A DNA stretch of 64,000 nucleotides from positions 1 to 64,000 of the forward strand of contig NZ_JACWZY010000001.1 in assembly GCF_014699005.1 (NCBI RefSeq), written 5' to 3'. The DNA comes from Spirosoma profusum (GTDB lineage Bacteria; Bacteroidota; Bacteroidia; Cytophagales; Spirosomataceae). Below, one piece after another: positions 38,207-47,242 of this stretch. The notes below the pieces were generated by a model. It saw only the letters and a program-made list of their open reading frames with translations, was not told the DNA's origin and searched no databases. The position numbers and the translations under genes were made by a program. The first letter of the stretch is position 1. Each line of letters starts with the position of its first letter.

Positions 38207-38236
38207 AAAAGGCACCGGAGAATGTCCCCGATGCCT
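38207..38236 (-). terminator. Probable terminator of the ferritin-like pair
   Basis: AAGGCA and TGCCTT enclose a nearly complementary CGGAGA/TCCCCG inner stem, with T residues following on the minus strand. It lies 54 bases after the stop of the downstream ferritin-like gene and between convergent genes. Confidence 0.6.
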
Positions 38237-38289
38237 TCGTCACCCTTACCGGTTTCCCGGTCTCCCTAATAAGACTTTCTAAACCAATG

Positions 38290-39024
38290 CTATAAAAATG
38301 GTTTGGCGATGGCCAATACCTGATCTTTGGTCAGAGGCTCGTCAAATGCTTCACGTAGTGCGTCGTCCGATTTACCCGTGTTCAGGTTTTTCAGATTGAC
38401 GCCACCCTGCGTAAAAGTCGTTTGTGTTGTATCGGAAACCCAGCCTTTCATGCCCAGCATCCGACGAATTTCCGATGCGTGCCGGGCTTCGACCGAGTGA
38501 ATTTGCAGGGCGGTCAACAGAATGGCTTTATCGTTAATCAATTCACCAGCCTGTCCTTTATAAGCCTGAACGCCAGTATCTTCCAGAGCGCGGGCAGTTG
38601 CCAGAAACGTCGCATAAGTTGTGAACGTACCGGCTGGAAATTTAAAAGTTGGTTTCGCTACGGCACCCGCGGCCAATGCTGCTTTCAGCAGGTTTACGTG
38701 AGCCGTTTCGTGTTTGCTGATCTGGCTTATCACCGTACGGTCGGCGGCTGGAATCAAATTCGCAGCGGCCAGCCCCATTTTGTAAAAATCGTCCTCGAGA
38801 TACTCAAGTGTGAGGGCGAAATTTGCTACGTCGATAGCCTTCTGCGACGGCGTGGTCGACTGAGCCATTGCTTTGTTCAACGTAGCGGCCATAAAGGTCG
38901 GAATACCCGCTGCGGCCAGATTTGACCCAAACTTTAGCAGGCTTCGGCGCGAGTAAAAACTATAGCGCTCGCCTACTTCAGGATCAGCCTTTTCTATATC
39001 GGCAATTATTTTAAATAAATTCAT
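38290..39024 (-). CDS. Tat-exported ferritin-like domain protein
   Basis: A 244-residue protein of the Ferritin_2 type. A twin-arginine motif (SRRSLLKFG, residues about 25-33) precedes a hydrophobic stretch ending AMAQ, so it is exported folded. The four-helix bundle carries carboxylate and His candidates typical of di-iron sites: LEYLEDDFY, SKHETAHVNLL, ALEDTGVQAY and SVEARHASEIR. Its role could be iron storage, oxidation or stress protection; none is proven for this subfamily. It follows a paralogue by 23 bases and is the second gene of that operon. Confidence 0.85.
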   Translation of the reverse strand: MNLFKIIADIEKADPEVGERYSFYSRRSLLKFGSNLAAAGIPTFMAATLNKAMAQSTTPSQKAIDVANFALTLEYLEDDFYKMGLAAANLIPAADRTVISQISKHETAHVNLLKAALAAGAVAKPTFKFPAGTFTTYATFLATARALEDTGVQAYKGQAGELINDKAILLTALQIHSVEARHASEIRRMLGMKGWVSDTTQTTFTQGGVNLKNLNTGKSDDALREAFDEPLTKDQVLAIAKPFL

Positions 39025-39047
39025 GACGTTGTATCGATCAGATGAGG

Positions 39048-39761
39048 TTACTTAGGTAGGTTGGCACCACTGATGGGTGTGGTGACGAATTTTTGCGCGG
39101 TCGTTAGCACGGTAGCCGGAGGAGCAGCTACATCGAGGCCCGTAGCCGGAGCTACTACGTCGTCGCCAGCAAAATCGGCTGACTTTGGATTCAGTAAATC
39201 ACGAATTGCAGCAGCGTGCCGCGCTTCCACCGAAACAATTTTACCGGCCAATGCCAGATAATTTACATCTTTCAGCAGTGGTCCAGCGCCGTTGTAGGCC
39301 GATACGCCCAAATCCTCGAATGCCTTGGCAGTACCTAATACGCTGGCCCGGTCGCCGAAGTTGACTCCCGTAAAATTGGGCGACAGGGCCGTAATAGCCG
39401 ATGCACCCAGAGCTGCCTTGAAAAATTCGCGGTGAATAATTTCGTGGTCTCGAATATCGGTCAGCAACGTTTTTTCGGCATCTGTCATACCCGTGTAGGG
39501 CGTTGCAATAACCTGTGTATAGAATGCGGCTTCTAGCTGCTCCAGCGCATAGGCATAATTCAGTATCCCTACGTCATCCTTGCCCAGATCAACGGTTGAT
39601 GAAACCGTGGTTGGATTTTCCTCATTTCCACAGGCAGATAGAATAACTCCACCTGCTGTAAATGCACCTGCATAACGCAGAAATAATCGGCGACCCACCC
39701 TAACCGGTTCTAGCTGACCTGGCAGCATCGTTAGGCCTGATGAATGCTGTTTCTTTTTCAT
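39048..39761 (-). CDS. Tat-exported ferritin-like lipoprotein
   Basis: A 237-residue paralogue of the neighbouring ferritin-like protein. The signal combines RRLFLRYAG with a lipobox LSAC (Cys 44), so it is probably a lipid-anchored Tat substrate. Helix motifs LEQLEAAFY, DHEIIHREFF, AFEDLGVSAYNG and SVEARHAAAIR match those of the second gene. It begins the two-gene unit. The short segment ACGNEENPTTVS after the lipid-bearing Cys resembles that of the DUF4856 lipoprotein (ACNNWEENPTTVS). Confidence 0.85.
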   Translation of the reverse strand: MKKKQHSSGLTMLPGQLEPVRVGRRLFLRYAGAFTAGGVILSACGNEENPTTVSSTVDLGKDDVGILNYAYALEQLEAAFYTQVIATPYTGMTDAEKTLLTDIRDHEIIHREFFKAALGASAITALSPNFTGVNFGDRASVLGTAKAFEDLGVSAYNGAGPLLKDVNYLALAGKIVSVEARHAAAIRDLLNPKSADFAGDDVVAPATGLDVAAPPATVLTTAQKFVTTPISGANLPK

Positions 39762-40009
39762 GTGTATAACGTTATTGTGTCGGAAAGCATCGTCGGATAA
39801 CCCGACGACTCGGTGTACCTACGAGCCTGTCAGGCGTTTGGATTTATCAACCCGTGGATTTTTGGCAAAAAAATCCCAAAAGATTTGCCCACGCTTACTT
39901 TACACCCTTGAAATTGTCGTCATCCGGGGCTTCCTGATTAACTTGCGCGAATGATTGGCAGTCTGTTTGCTAGAGATCAGACGAAACAGATATAATTTAC
40001 TTCCTAGAA

Positions 40010-42481
40010 ATGCAGGTTCTTAAGTTCGGCGGCACCTCGATTGGGTCCGTAGAAAGTATAAAACAGGTCATTCAAATCATTGACAATTATCGTCGCAACG
40101 ACGAAGCGAAGAACGACGATCGGATTACAGTCGTATTCTCGGCAATGGGTGGGGTTACGAATCAGCTAATTGAAATCGGGCGGATGGCCATGTCTGGAGA
40201 AACCGATTATATGGAACTGGTTCGGCGGATTGAAGATCGGCATTTTAACGTAGTGAAATCCCTGATTCCGGTGAAGGAGCAGAGTAAGGTTTTCGCCCAC
40301 GTTCGGGGAATTATCAACGAACTGGAAGACCTGCTACGTGGTGTATCGCTCATTCGGGAACTTTCGCCCCGCACCCATGATCTGATTACCAGTTTTGGCG
40401 AACGGCTTTCAACGACGGTTATTACCGAATGTATCAAAAGCCGGGGCATTCCGGCGCAATTCTGCGATGCCCGCCAACTCATCAAAACCGACGCACAGTT
40501 TGGTCATGCTGAAGTGAATTACCAGTTGACTAACCAACTGATAAAAGATCATTTCGATAAAAATACTGATTTGCAGCTGGTTACTGGTTTCATCGGCTCG
40601 ACCGTGAAAAACGAAACCACTACGTTAGGTCGGGGGGGATCTGACTATACGGCTTCCATTATTGGGGCTGCACTGAATGCTACGTTCATCGATATCTGGA
40701 CCGACGTAGACGGGATGATGACGGCCGACCCGCGCAAAGTACCCAATGCGTTCAACATTCCGACCATTACGTATGCCGAAGCTATGGAACTCAGCCACTT
40801 CGGAGCCAAAGTGATTTACCCGCCCAGCCTGCAACCGGCGTTTGCACGTAACATTCCGATACGTGTACTCAATACGTTCAATGCGTCGCACAAAGGTACG
40901 ACCGTGAGCCGAACCGCCGAACGGAGGCAATATACGATCACCGGTATTTCGAGTATCGACGACATTGCACTGGTCAATGTGCAGGGGTCAGGAATGATCG
41001 GCGTAGCGGGCGTATCGGCCAAACTGTTCGGTGTTCTGGCAGCTCATAAAATTAGTGTTATTCTGATTTCGCAGGCATCATCGGAACACTCCATCTGTTT
41101 CGCAATAGACCCGCGTGGGGCCGAACACGTAAAGTCTATTCTCGATGCCGAATTTGCTGCCGAAATCGAACACGGACACATCGACAACATTATTATCGAG
41201 CGCGATCTGTCGGTGATTGCTACGGTAGGAGAGGGTATGAAAAAAAGCTCCGGTATCGCCGGGAAATTATTTTCTGTGCTGGGTAAAAACGGGGTCAATA
41301 TTGTGGCCGTGGCGCAGGGATCGTCGGAAATCAACATTTCGGTGGTCATCAATAAAAATAACCTCTCGAAAGCGCTTAATGCCCTGCACAATATCTTTTT
41401 TCAATCTGAAGCTCGCGTACTGAACCTATTTCTTGTCGGTACGGGGCTGATTGGCAGAACATTACTGAAACAGATTTTCGATCAGTCGGAGTTTTTGCGG
41501 GAAGAGAAACTGCTGAAAGTTTGTGTGGTTGGCATGACCAACACCAAAAAAATGCTGCTCAATCCCAAAGGTATTTCGCTCAACGACTGGCGCGAACGGC
41601 TGCTGACCGAAGGTGTTACTACGTCGCTGCCCGCCTTTGTTGATAAAATCAAAGATTACAACCTGCCCAATTCGGTTTTTATCGACTGTACGTCCGATAA
41701 AGACATTGTGCAATTCTACGAGTCGCTGCTCGACGCGAATATTTCGGTTGTTACGCCGAACAAAGTAGCCAACTCCGGCCCTTACAGCGAATATCGGCGT
41801 CTGCAACGTACCGCCCTGAATCGTGGCGTTAAATTTCTCTACGAAACCAACGTAGGAGCGGGTTTACCCATTATCAACACGGTGCAAGGCTTATTGACTT
41901 CGGGCGATCGTTTTCTGAAGATTGAAGCGATTCTGTCTGGTACGTTGTCGTTCATTTTCAATACGTTCCGTCCCGGCAGTTCCTTTGCCGACGTAGTACG
42001 GGAAGCCAAAGAAAAAGGATATACCGAACCCGATCCCCGCGACGATTTGAGTGGTCAGGACGTAGCACGCAAGATTCTGATTCTGGCTCGTGAAGCCGGT
42101 TTCCCGCTCGAACCCGAAGACATAACGATTACCAATCTGTTACCTGATTCCTGTCTGGCAGCGCCCACGGTTCCCGCGTTTTTCGATGAATTAGAACGTA
42201 ACAACGCCTATTTCGAAAAGCTGCTGACCGATGCCGAAGCCAACGGCGAAAAATTGCGATTCGTTGCCAGTTTTGAGAACAACAAAGCCTCTATTGGACT
42301 AAAAACGGTCGGCGTCGACCATCCGTTTTATCAGCTAACGGGCGCCGATAATATCGTTTCGTTTTCGACAGAACGCTACAAAGATCGGCCATTAGTTATA
42401 AAAGGCCCCGGTGCGGGCGCCGAAGTCACGGCATCGGGTGTCTTCGCCGACGTAGTGAGCATCGGGAGTTATCTGGCGTAA
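40010..42481 (+). CDS. thrA: Bifunctional aspartokinase/homoserine dehydrogenase
   Basis: An 823-residue fusion that catalyses the first and third steps of the aspartate pathway to threonine and methionine. The N-terminal aspartokinase has KFGGTS (residues 5-10) and GRGGSDYTA; two ACT-type regulatory regions (about 315-460, ISVILISQASSEHSICF and VNIVAVAQGSSEINISVV) should bind threonine. The homoserine dehydrogenase part begins with the Rossmann motif LFLVGTGLIGRT (about 470) and includes VVTPNKVAN, ETNVGAGLPII and GYTEPDPRDDLSGQDVARK. Length and order are those of the family. The 248 bases upstream show no visible threonine leader peptide or riboswitch. A 36-bp-arm hairpin begins 10 bases after the stop; thrB and thrC are not adjacent. 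Confidence 0.95.
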   Translation: MQVLKFGGTSIGSVESIKQVIQIIDNYRRNDEAKNDDRITVVFSAMGGVTNQLIEIGRMAMSGETDYMELVRRIEDRHFNVVKSLIPVKEQSKVFAHVRGIINELEDLLRGVSLIRELSPRTHDLITSFGERLSTTVITECIKSRGIPAQFCDARQLIKTDAQFGHAEVNYQLTNQLIKDHFDKNTDLQLVTGFIGSTVKNETTTLGRGGSDYTASIIGAALNATFIDIWTDVDGMMTADPRKVPNAFNIPTITYAEAMELSHFGAKVIYPPSLQPAFARNIPIRVLNTFNASHKGTTVSRTAERRQYTITGISSIDDIALVNVQGSGMIGVAGVSAKLFGVLAAHKISVILISQASSEHSICFAIDPRGAEHVKSILDAEFAAEIEHGHIDNIIIERDLSVIATVGEGMKKSSGIAGKLFSVLGKNGVNIVAVAQGSSEINISVVINKNNLSKALNALHNIFFQSEARVLNLFLVGTGLIGRTLLKQIFDQSEFLREEKLLKVCVVGMTNTKKMLLNPKGISLNDWRERLLTEGVTTSLPAFVDKIKDYNLPNSVFIDCTSDKDIVQFYESLLDANISVVTPNKVANSGPYSEYRRLQRTALNRGVKFLYETNVGAGLPIINTVQGLLTSGDRFLKIEAILSGTLSFIFNTFRPGSSFADVVREAKEKGYTEPDPRDDLSGQDVARKILILAREAGFPLEPEDITITNLLPDSCLAAPTVPAFFDELERNNAYFEKLLTDAEANGEKLRFVASFENNKASIGLKTVGVDHPFYQLTGADNIVSFSTERYKDRPLVIKGPGAGAEVTASGVFADVVSIGSYLA

Positions 42482-42490
42482 CGTCTGCCT

Positions 42491-42584
42491 TTTTTTGTCA
42501 TACTGACGCAGGAATTATCTTAACGTATCCAAACCTGAGAGTGAAGAAACGTTAAGATAATTCCTGCGTCAGCATGACAAAAAA
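42491..42584. repeat. Hairpin repeat with 36-bp arms after thrA
   Basis: Arms 42491-42526 and 42549-42584 pair with one mismatch (GTCATACTGACG against GTCATGCTGACG). The 22-nt loop 42527-42548 is identical to that of the 31391-31514 copy although the stems differ. It probably also terminates thrA. Confidence 0.92.
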
Positions 42585-43068
42585 ACTCATTTTTTGCTCT
42601 CAACAATGTTCAAAGAGTCTACAAGAAAGGCTGTAACGTACTGATTAACATACCGAAAAATAAAAATGAGCGGGTATAGATAGCTTTATTTATAACTTGG
42701 TAATTCATAAGAAAACCATCCTCACTATGAATCCACATCGCTCAGTATCAGTAACAAATTGCCCTGGTTTTACCCCATTCTTCTCCAATACAATCCGCCT
42801 GCTCGCTCAACCACCGCAGGCCATTTTACCAATGCCTAAGCCGAATTGACCAGAGGTGCTTTTACGCGGCCTATGGGTTTTGGCACGCGCAACCTTCTTC
42901 TGGATTCTGGGTTGAGTACCGACAAAAACAGCTGACTGGCAGCTTCATTCAATGACGTAACGATCGTTACGTTACCTACTGCTTATATCAATCAACTAGT
43001 TTGTTTTTCAAGGTGATATCTCATCGCCTATTTAATCTATTCCCATTTCTGTTTAACCGATTTAATCT
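42585..43068. other. Upstream region of collagen-like gene, first copy
   Basis: About 484 bases without recognised gene. Part of it (from about 42630, GTAACGTACTGATTA..TACCGAAAA) is matched at a 4173-4174-base offset by 46806 onwards, so the promoter region belongs to the tandem duplication, but it is far more diverged than the coding parts. The last 20 bases before the ATG (TTTAACCGATTTAATCT) are nearly identical in both copies. Confidence 0.55.
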
Positions 43069-44883
43069 ATGCAAAAACGATTTACATTCCTGGTGTTGGG
43101 TTGCCTGTTGGCCCTGACATCCTGGGCACAAAGCGGCTTACAGTTTATCAACTATCAAGGTGTGGCCCGCAATAGCACGGGCCAACCGCTGGTCTCCCAG
43201 AGCATTACGTTACAAATGAGCATCACCAGCGATGGGGCTGGCACTACGGCTCTCTACACCGAATCCCACACCCTAACCACCGACACTCGAGGGCAGTTCA
43301 GCCTGAAAATCGGGGGTGGTACGCCCTCGGTTGGTACATTCGCAGGCATCAGCTGGAACACGGGTGATCGTTATCTGAAAGCGGAATTAATGCAGGGCAT
43401 GACGCCGGTCTTGTTGGCCATCACTCAGATGGTGGCCGTGCCGTATGCACTGTATGCGGAGAAATCTAATCAGCCGGGTCCCACCGGCCCGCAAGGTCCG
43501 GCAGGGCCGGTTGGTGCTACAGGTCCGGCCGGGCCTCAAGGTCCAGTTGGGCCTATGGGTTTAACTGGACCGACGGGTGCATCGGGCACAACGGGGGCAA
43601 CTGGCCCCGCCGGACCGCAGGGGGCAACCGGCCCGATTGGTCCAGCCGGGCCACAAGGACCGGTGGGCGTAACTGGACCGACCGGTGCTTCGGGTGCCAC
43701 AGGTGCCACGGGTCCGGCTGGTCCACAGGGGCCACAAGGTGCCATAGGACCGCAAGGACCAGTCGGAGCAACGGGTCCGACGGGTGCTTCAGGTACAGTT
43801 GGTGCCACTGGTCCAGCAGGCCCCCAAGGGCCCATCGGAGCAACTGGCCCGATTGGGCCAGCCGGACCGCAAGGGCCTGAGGGTCTAACCGGACCGACGG
43901 GTGCTTCTGGAGCCACCGGTGCCACGGGCCCGATTGGTCCAGCCGGGCCACAAGGCGTAGCTGGACCGGTGGGCGCCACGGGTCCAGTCGGCCCGCAAGG
44001 TCCTCAAGGTGATATCGGTCCTACGGGCGCAACCGGACCGATTGGTCCAGCCGGGCCACAAGGTCCAGTGGGTCTGACTGGACCGATGGGTGCTTCGGGA
44101 GCCACGGGTGAAACGGGACCGCAAGGTGCTACAGGACCAGCAGGACCAGTTGGCGCAACCGGGCCAATTGGTCCTGTTGGCGCTACTGGCCCACAAGGTC
44201 TGATTGGTGATCAGGGACCTGCTGGTATTCCAGGTCCTCCAGGCCCACAAGGTGATATTGGCCCAGCCGGTCCACAAGGGCAAGTTGGTGACCCTGGCCC
44301 TGCTGGAGTACCAGGCCCGCAAGGTGCAATGGGACCAATTGGCCCTATAGGCCCACAAGGCGCCACTGGGCCAATTGGTGCTCCTGGTCCTCAAGGCGCA
44401 ACCGGACCTGCTGGCCCACAAGGGTTACAAGGACTAATCGGTCCACAAGGCCCTCCAGGTCCGGCGGGTGCGGGAACTACGGCGCTTCAGTTGGTGGCGA
44501 CGACAGTGTCAAATCCGACAATACCTTCTAACACCACAGCAAACATCAGCTTTACCAGCTATACAGTAACACCAGGGGCAGGAACCTTTGATGGAACTGT
44601 TTTTACCACTTCATCCTCTGGAACCTATTCAATAACCATTGATTTACTTTACCAAACTCAACCGAATAACTTTTTCGCTCAAGGAATAATGGTTAATAAT
44701 GTTTCTGTTGTTGATCGTTTCACAATAGCAAATGGAGGGGGAATAGCTCCCTCTTCTTCTACAACAGTATTGACGTTAAGTGCCGGCCAAACTGTGAGGA
44801 TCTTAAACTATGGCACTAGTGCTGCTATTCAAGTGCCCAATGGACCTTTAATTAATCGGTATACAATAACCCGCCTTAATTAA
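43069..44883 (+). CDS. Collagen-like fibre protein with variable head, copy A
   Basis: A 604-residue secreted fibre-like protein. After a signal peptide (1-20, ending SWAQ) comes a ~115-residue N-terminal domain ([15 protein letters not shown]...[11 protein letters not shown]) widespread in Bacteroidota fibre proteins. Residues about 137-466 are uninterrupted Gly-X-Y triplets, mostly [12 protein letters not shown], that should form a trimeric collagen-like rod without hydroxyproline. The C-terminal ~135 residues form a beta-rich head of C1q/TNF-like appearance ending YTITRLN. The head differs strongly from that of copy B at 47243. It is followed 106 bases later by the Ig-like secreted protein; together they look like a surface-structure module. 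Role, adhesion or matrix, is inferred. Confidence 0.85.
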   Translation: MQKRFTFLVLGCLLALTSWAQSGLQFINYQGVARNSTGQPLVSQSITLQMSITSDGAGTTALYTESHTLTTDTRGQFSLKIGGGTPSVGTFAGISWNTGDRYLKAELMQGMTPVLLAITQMVAVPYALYAEKSNQPGPTGPQGPAGPVGATGPAGPQGPVGPMGLTGPTGASGTTGATGPAGPQGATGPIGPAGPQGPVGVTGPTGASGATGATGPAGPQGPQGAIGPQGPVGATGPTGASGTVGATGPAGPQGPIGATGPIGPAGPQGPEGLTGPTGASGATGATGPIGPAGPQGVAGPVGATGPVGPQGPQGDIGPTGATGPIGPAGPQGPVGLTGPMGASGATGETGPQGATGPAGPVGATGPIGPVGATGPQGLIGDQGPAGIPGPPGPQGDIGPAGPQGQVGDPGPAGVPGPQGAMGPIGPIGPQGATGPIGAPGPQGATGPAGPQGLQGLIGPQGPPGPAGAGTTALQLVATTVSNPTIPSNTTANISFTSYTVTPGAGTFDGTVFTTSSSGTYSITIDLLYQTQPNNFFAQGIMVNNVSVVDRFTIANGGGIAPSSSTTVLTLSAGQTVRILNYGTSAAIQVPNGPLINRYTITRLN

Positions 44884-44989
44884 GAAATAGCAACTACGTT
44901 GATTTTACCAAAACATGCTGGAAGCTATTTACTTTTTATGGCACCCATGAAGTTGTGTTTGAAAGGATGTTTACAAGAAATGAAAACAC

Positions 44990-46576
44990 ATGACAAAAAA
45001 CTATATTCTACTCTGGCTAGTCATCCTGGCCGCAGTTGGCAGTAGCTCCACCCAACTCAAGGCTCAGTCGCCCATCGACCGCCGGGTGATTGGCTCCTCG
45101 GGTGGCAGCGCTACAGTCGGCTCAGGTGCCAATGCCATCGACATCAGCTTCACCGTGGGTGAGGTCAGTGTCGGCAGTTTCTCGGCCGTCAATGCCCAGC
45201 TCACCGCCGGGTTCCAACAGCCCGTCTTCGATAACACACTCACCACTATTACCTCACACCTGCCCAATCCGTCGGTGGTAGGTCAGGTGTATACTGTAGC
45301 CGTCAGCGTCTCCGCTCTCTCAGGGGGCAGCCCCACCCCCGAGGGCTACGTCACCCTGAGCGATGGCACAGGATCAAGCTGCACCGTTACGTTAGGTAGT
45401 GGAACCGGCAGTTGTCAACTCACATCCACCTCGCCGGGTGCCAAAACCCTAACGGCTACCTATGAAGGCAGTGCTACGTTCGCGGGCAGTTCGGCCACGG
45501 CTACCCAGCAGGTCAATCCGGCCAATACCGCTCCGATGGTGGCTACGGCTATCAGCTCGCAGACGGCTACGTTGGGAGCCAGCTACAGCTTCACCATCCC
45601 GGCCACTACGTTCACCGATGCTGAAACGCCCAACAGCCTCACCCTGGCGGTGAGTGGACTGCCCGCCGGTCTGAGTTTCGTCTCGCCCAGCACCATCACC
45701 GGTGTGCCGTCCACTACGTTGGGTTCACCCTTCAACGTGAGCGTGGTGGCGACCGATCCGGGTGGCTTATCAGCCGTCACTACGTTCAGTCTGAGTGTGG
45801 CGCCTGCTGGCTTTGCCATCACCAGTGCAACGATGCTGGACTGTAATCACATCTCCTATTACGCCCGTCGGATCAACTTCAACGTCAGCTACAGCGGCAC
45901 TAACGGACAGCCCATCAGTCTCTCGGTGGTCAACGAGCTGCTGGCCACTACGTATACGGGTCCTTTCTCCTTGACGGTCTACACCGATAATCCAGTCATC
46001 ACGATAACGGCTCGTCAGCAGGGCACGCCGGGTATGGCTAGTTTCAACTACAACTGGCAGGCGTATTGTGCCAATGGCTCACCGATGGTGCTCAATCCGG
46101 TTCCACCCCAGAGTGCTACGTTGGGAGCGGCTTTCAGCTACACCATCCCGGCCACTACGTTCACCGATGCCGAAACGCCCAACAGTCTGACGTTGAGTGT
46201 GAATGGTTTACCGTTGGGCTTGAGTTTCGTCTCGCCCAACACCATCACGGGGGTTCCCTCTACTACGTTAGGCACGCCTTACAACGTAACGGTGACGGCG
46301 GTGGACCCTGGTGGTCAATCGGTGTCGACGACGTTTCAGCTAAATGTGGTTAACCCGAACGGTTGTGTGAGCATGTACAGTGTGAAGGTGGGCGTCTGGA
46401 GCGACCCTACGGTATGGTCGTGTAATCGGGTTCCGTTGAGTACGGACGTAGTGACGGTGAACCATGCGGTGAGTCTACCGGCGAGTTATGAGGGATTTGC
46501 CCAGCGGTTGCTTTATAGTGCTGGCGGGCGATTGATCTTTGGTAGCGGAAGTAGGTTGCGGCTGAGCGGGAATTAG
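44990..46576 (+). CDS. Secreted Ig-like protein, copy A
   Basis: A 528-residue exported protein: signal peptide (1-25), a Bacteroidota N-terminal module (RRVIGSSGGSAT..TVGEVSVGS..AGFQQPVF), a Big_3-type Ig domain (about 90-175, ending ATATQQVNP), a He_PIG-like domain (about 178-270), a cysteine-bracketed module (about 273-358, FAITSATMLDC to NWQAYC), a second He_PIG-like domain (362-455), and the C-terminal domain with WSCNRVP and NHAVSLP. It is nearly identical to the copy at 49039. No T9SS type A tail is present, so the last ~67 residues may serve surface retention. It follows the collagen-like gene and is closed by the hairpin at 46608-46659. Confidence 0.83.
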   Translation: MTKNYILLWLVILAAVGSSSTQLKAQSPIDRRVIGSSGGSATVGSGANAIDISFTVGEVSVGSFSAVNAQLTAGFQQPVFDNTLTTITSHLPNPSVVGQVYTVAVSVSALSGGSPTPEGYVTLSDGTGSSCTVTLGSGTGSCQLTSTSPGAKTLTATYEGSATFAGSSATATQQVNPANTAPMVATAISSQTATLGASYSFTIPATTFTDAETPNSLTLAVSGLPAGLSFVSPSTITGVPSTTLGSPFNVSVVATDPGGLSAVTTFSLSVAPAGFAITSATMLDCNHISYYARRINFNVSYSGTNGQPISLSVVNELLATTYTGPFSLTVYTDNPVITITARQQGTPGMASFNYNWQAYCANGSPMVLNPVPPQSATLGAAFSYTIPATTFTDAETPNSLTLSVNGLPLGLSFVSPNTITGVPSTTLGTPYNVTVTAVDPGGQSVSTTFQLNVVNPNGCVSMYSVKVGVWSDPTVWSCNRVPLSTDVVTVNHAVSLPASYEGFAQRLLYSAGGRLIFGSGSRLRLSGN

Positions 46577-47242
46577 CGCTGGCTGCTCCCGTATCGGTTA
46601 ATTTAACTGAGACCACGAATGATCGCCAGCAACGTAGCGGGCGACTATTCGTGGTCTCATTGTTTTTAGTCCAACGAAAAACCCTACCATTCCTGGTAGA
46701 TTAATGTTATAATGACTTTGCCGAGCTTTATTTGGTCGTATAGCGACCGCGTCAGCAAAGCGGATGTTGTTTTTTGAAGCTTCAGACGACTTTATAAATA
46801 AGGGCATAACGTAATGATTACCTACCGAAAAGTAAAAAATAGACTGCGCACAATAGTTTATTAATAAATTGGCGTCCATAATAAAACGTATACGTTATGA
46901 GCGCGAAATACTTGAATTCGGTAACATATAGTTTTAATTTATTGTCTTTCGTTTTAGTAAGTTTTCGTCGATCAGGTTAGAGAAAACGGATTGGTTTTCC
47001 TAGCTCCAGACTTGCCTACTATGCTTCATAGGTATTGCCTGGTCGATACGTTAAGCTCACGCTTATCTACTGTGTTTCGTGCTCAACAGCATTTCCTGAT
47101 ACGGATATAGTTGTTAGCTGTGTTTGTTCTGTACTTCGATTAGGCTGTCTCTACATTATCTACTGCTTACCGGCTTGATTTCAGGGTAATGTCTTATCCT
47201 TTTTTCCATCTATTTCCTTTTTCTGTTTAACCAATTTAATCT
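46577..47242. other. Junction region between the two duplicated units
   Basis: About 666 bases. It holds the terminator at 46608-46659, a short TACCATTCCTGGTA palindrome (46684-46697), and from about 46803 the diverged upstream region of unit B. A 93-codon minus-strand frame (46598-46879) runs through the terminator and shows no protein family, so it is not called. No RNA gene was recognised. Confidence 0.5.
46608..46659 (+). terminator. Terminator after copy A of the Ig-like gene
   Basis: TGAGACCACGAAT and ATTCGTGGTCTCA form a perfect 13-bp stem, with an inner partial CGCC/GGGCG pairing, followed by TTGTTTTT, 31 bases after the stop. Confidence 0.85.

Larger units (their letters stand above)
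42630..46606 (+). repeat. Tandem duplication, unit A
   Basis: Contains the collagen-like gene (43069) and the Ig-like secreted protein gene (44990). Unit B follows at 46803-50655. The first ~390 bases of the collagen-like genes differ by only about two bases; the Gly-X-Y stalk lengths and the C-terminal heads differ. Boundaries are approximate. Confidence 0.85.

Noticed and set aside
39762..40009. Threonine attenuator or riboswitch upstream of thrA
   Set aside because: No Thr/Ile-rich leader peptide, terminator-antiterminator pair or known riboswitch core could be found by eye.
11556..42584. Interpretation of the hairpin family as insertion sequences with transposase
   Set aside because: No copy contains or adjoins a coding region; elements are only about 90-190 bp, so at most they are non-autonomous.
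43536..44421. Minus-strand open frames opposite the collagen-like genes (also 47692-48460)
   Set aside because: Gly-X-Y codons (GGN-CCN) read as Pro/Gly- or Trp/Arg-rich frames in antisense; they are low-complexity shadows.
46598..46879. 93-codon minus-strand frame in the duplication junction
   Set aside because: It runs through the terminator hairpin, has no signal or family and no counterpart at the equivalent place after unit B.
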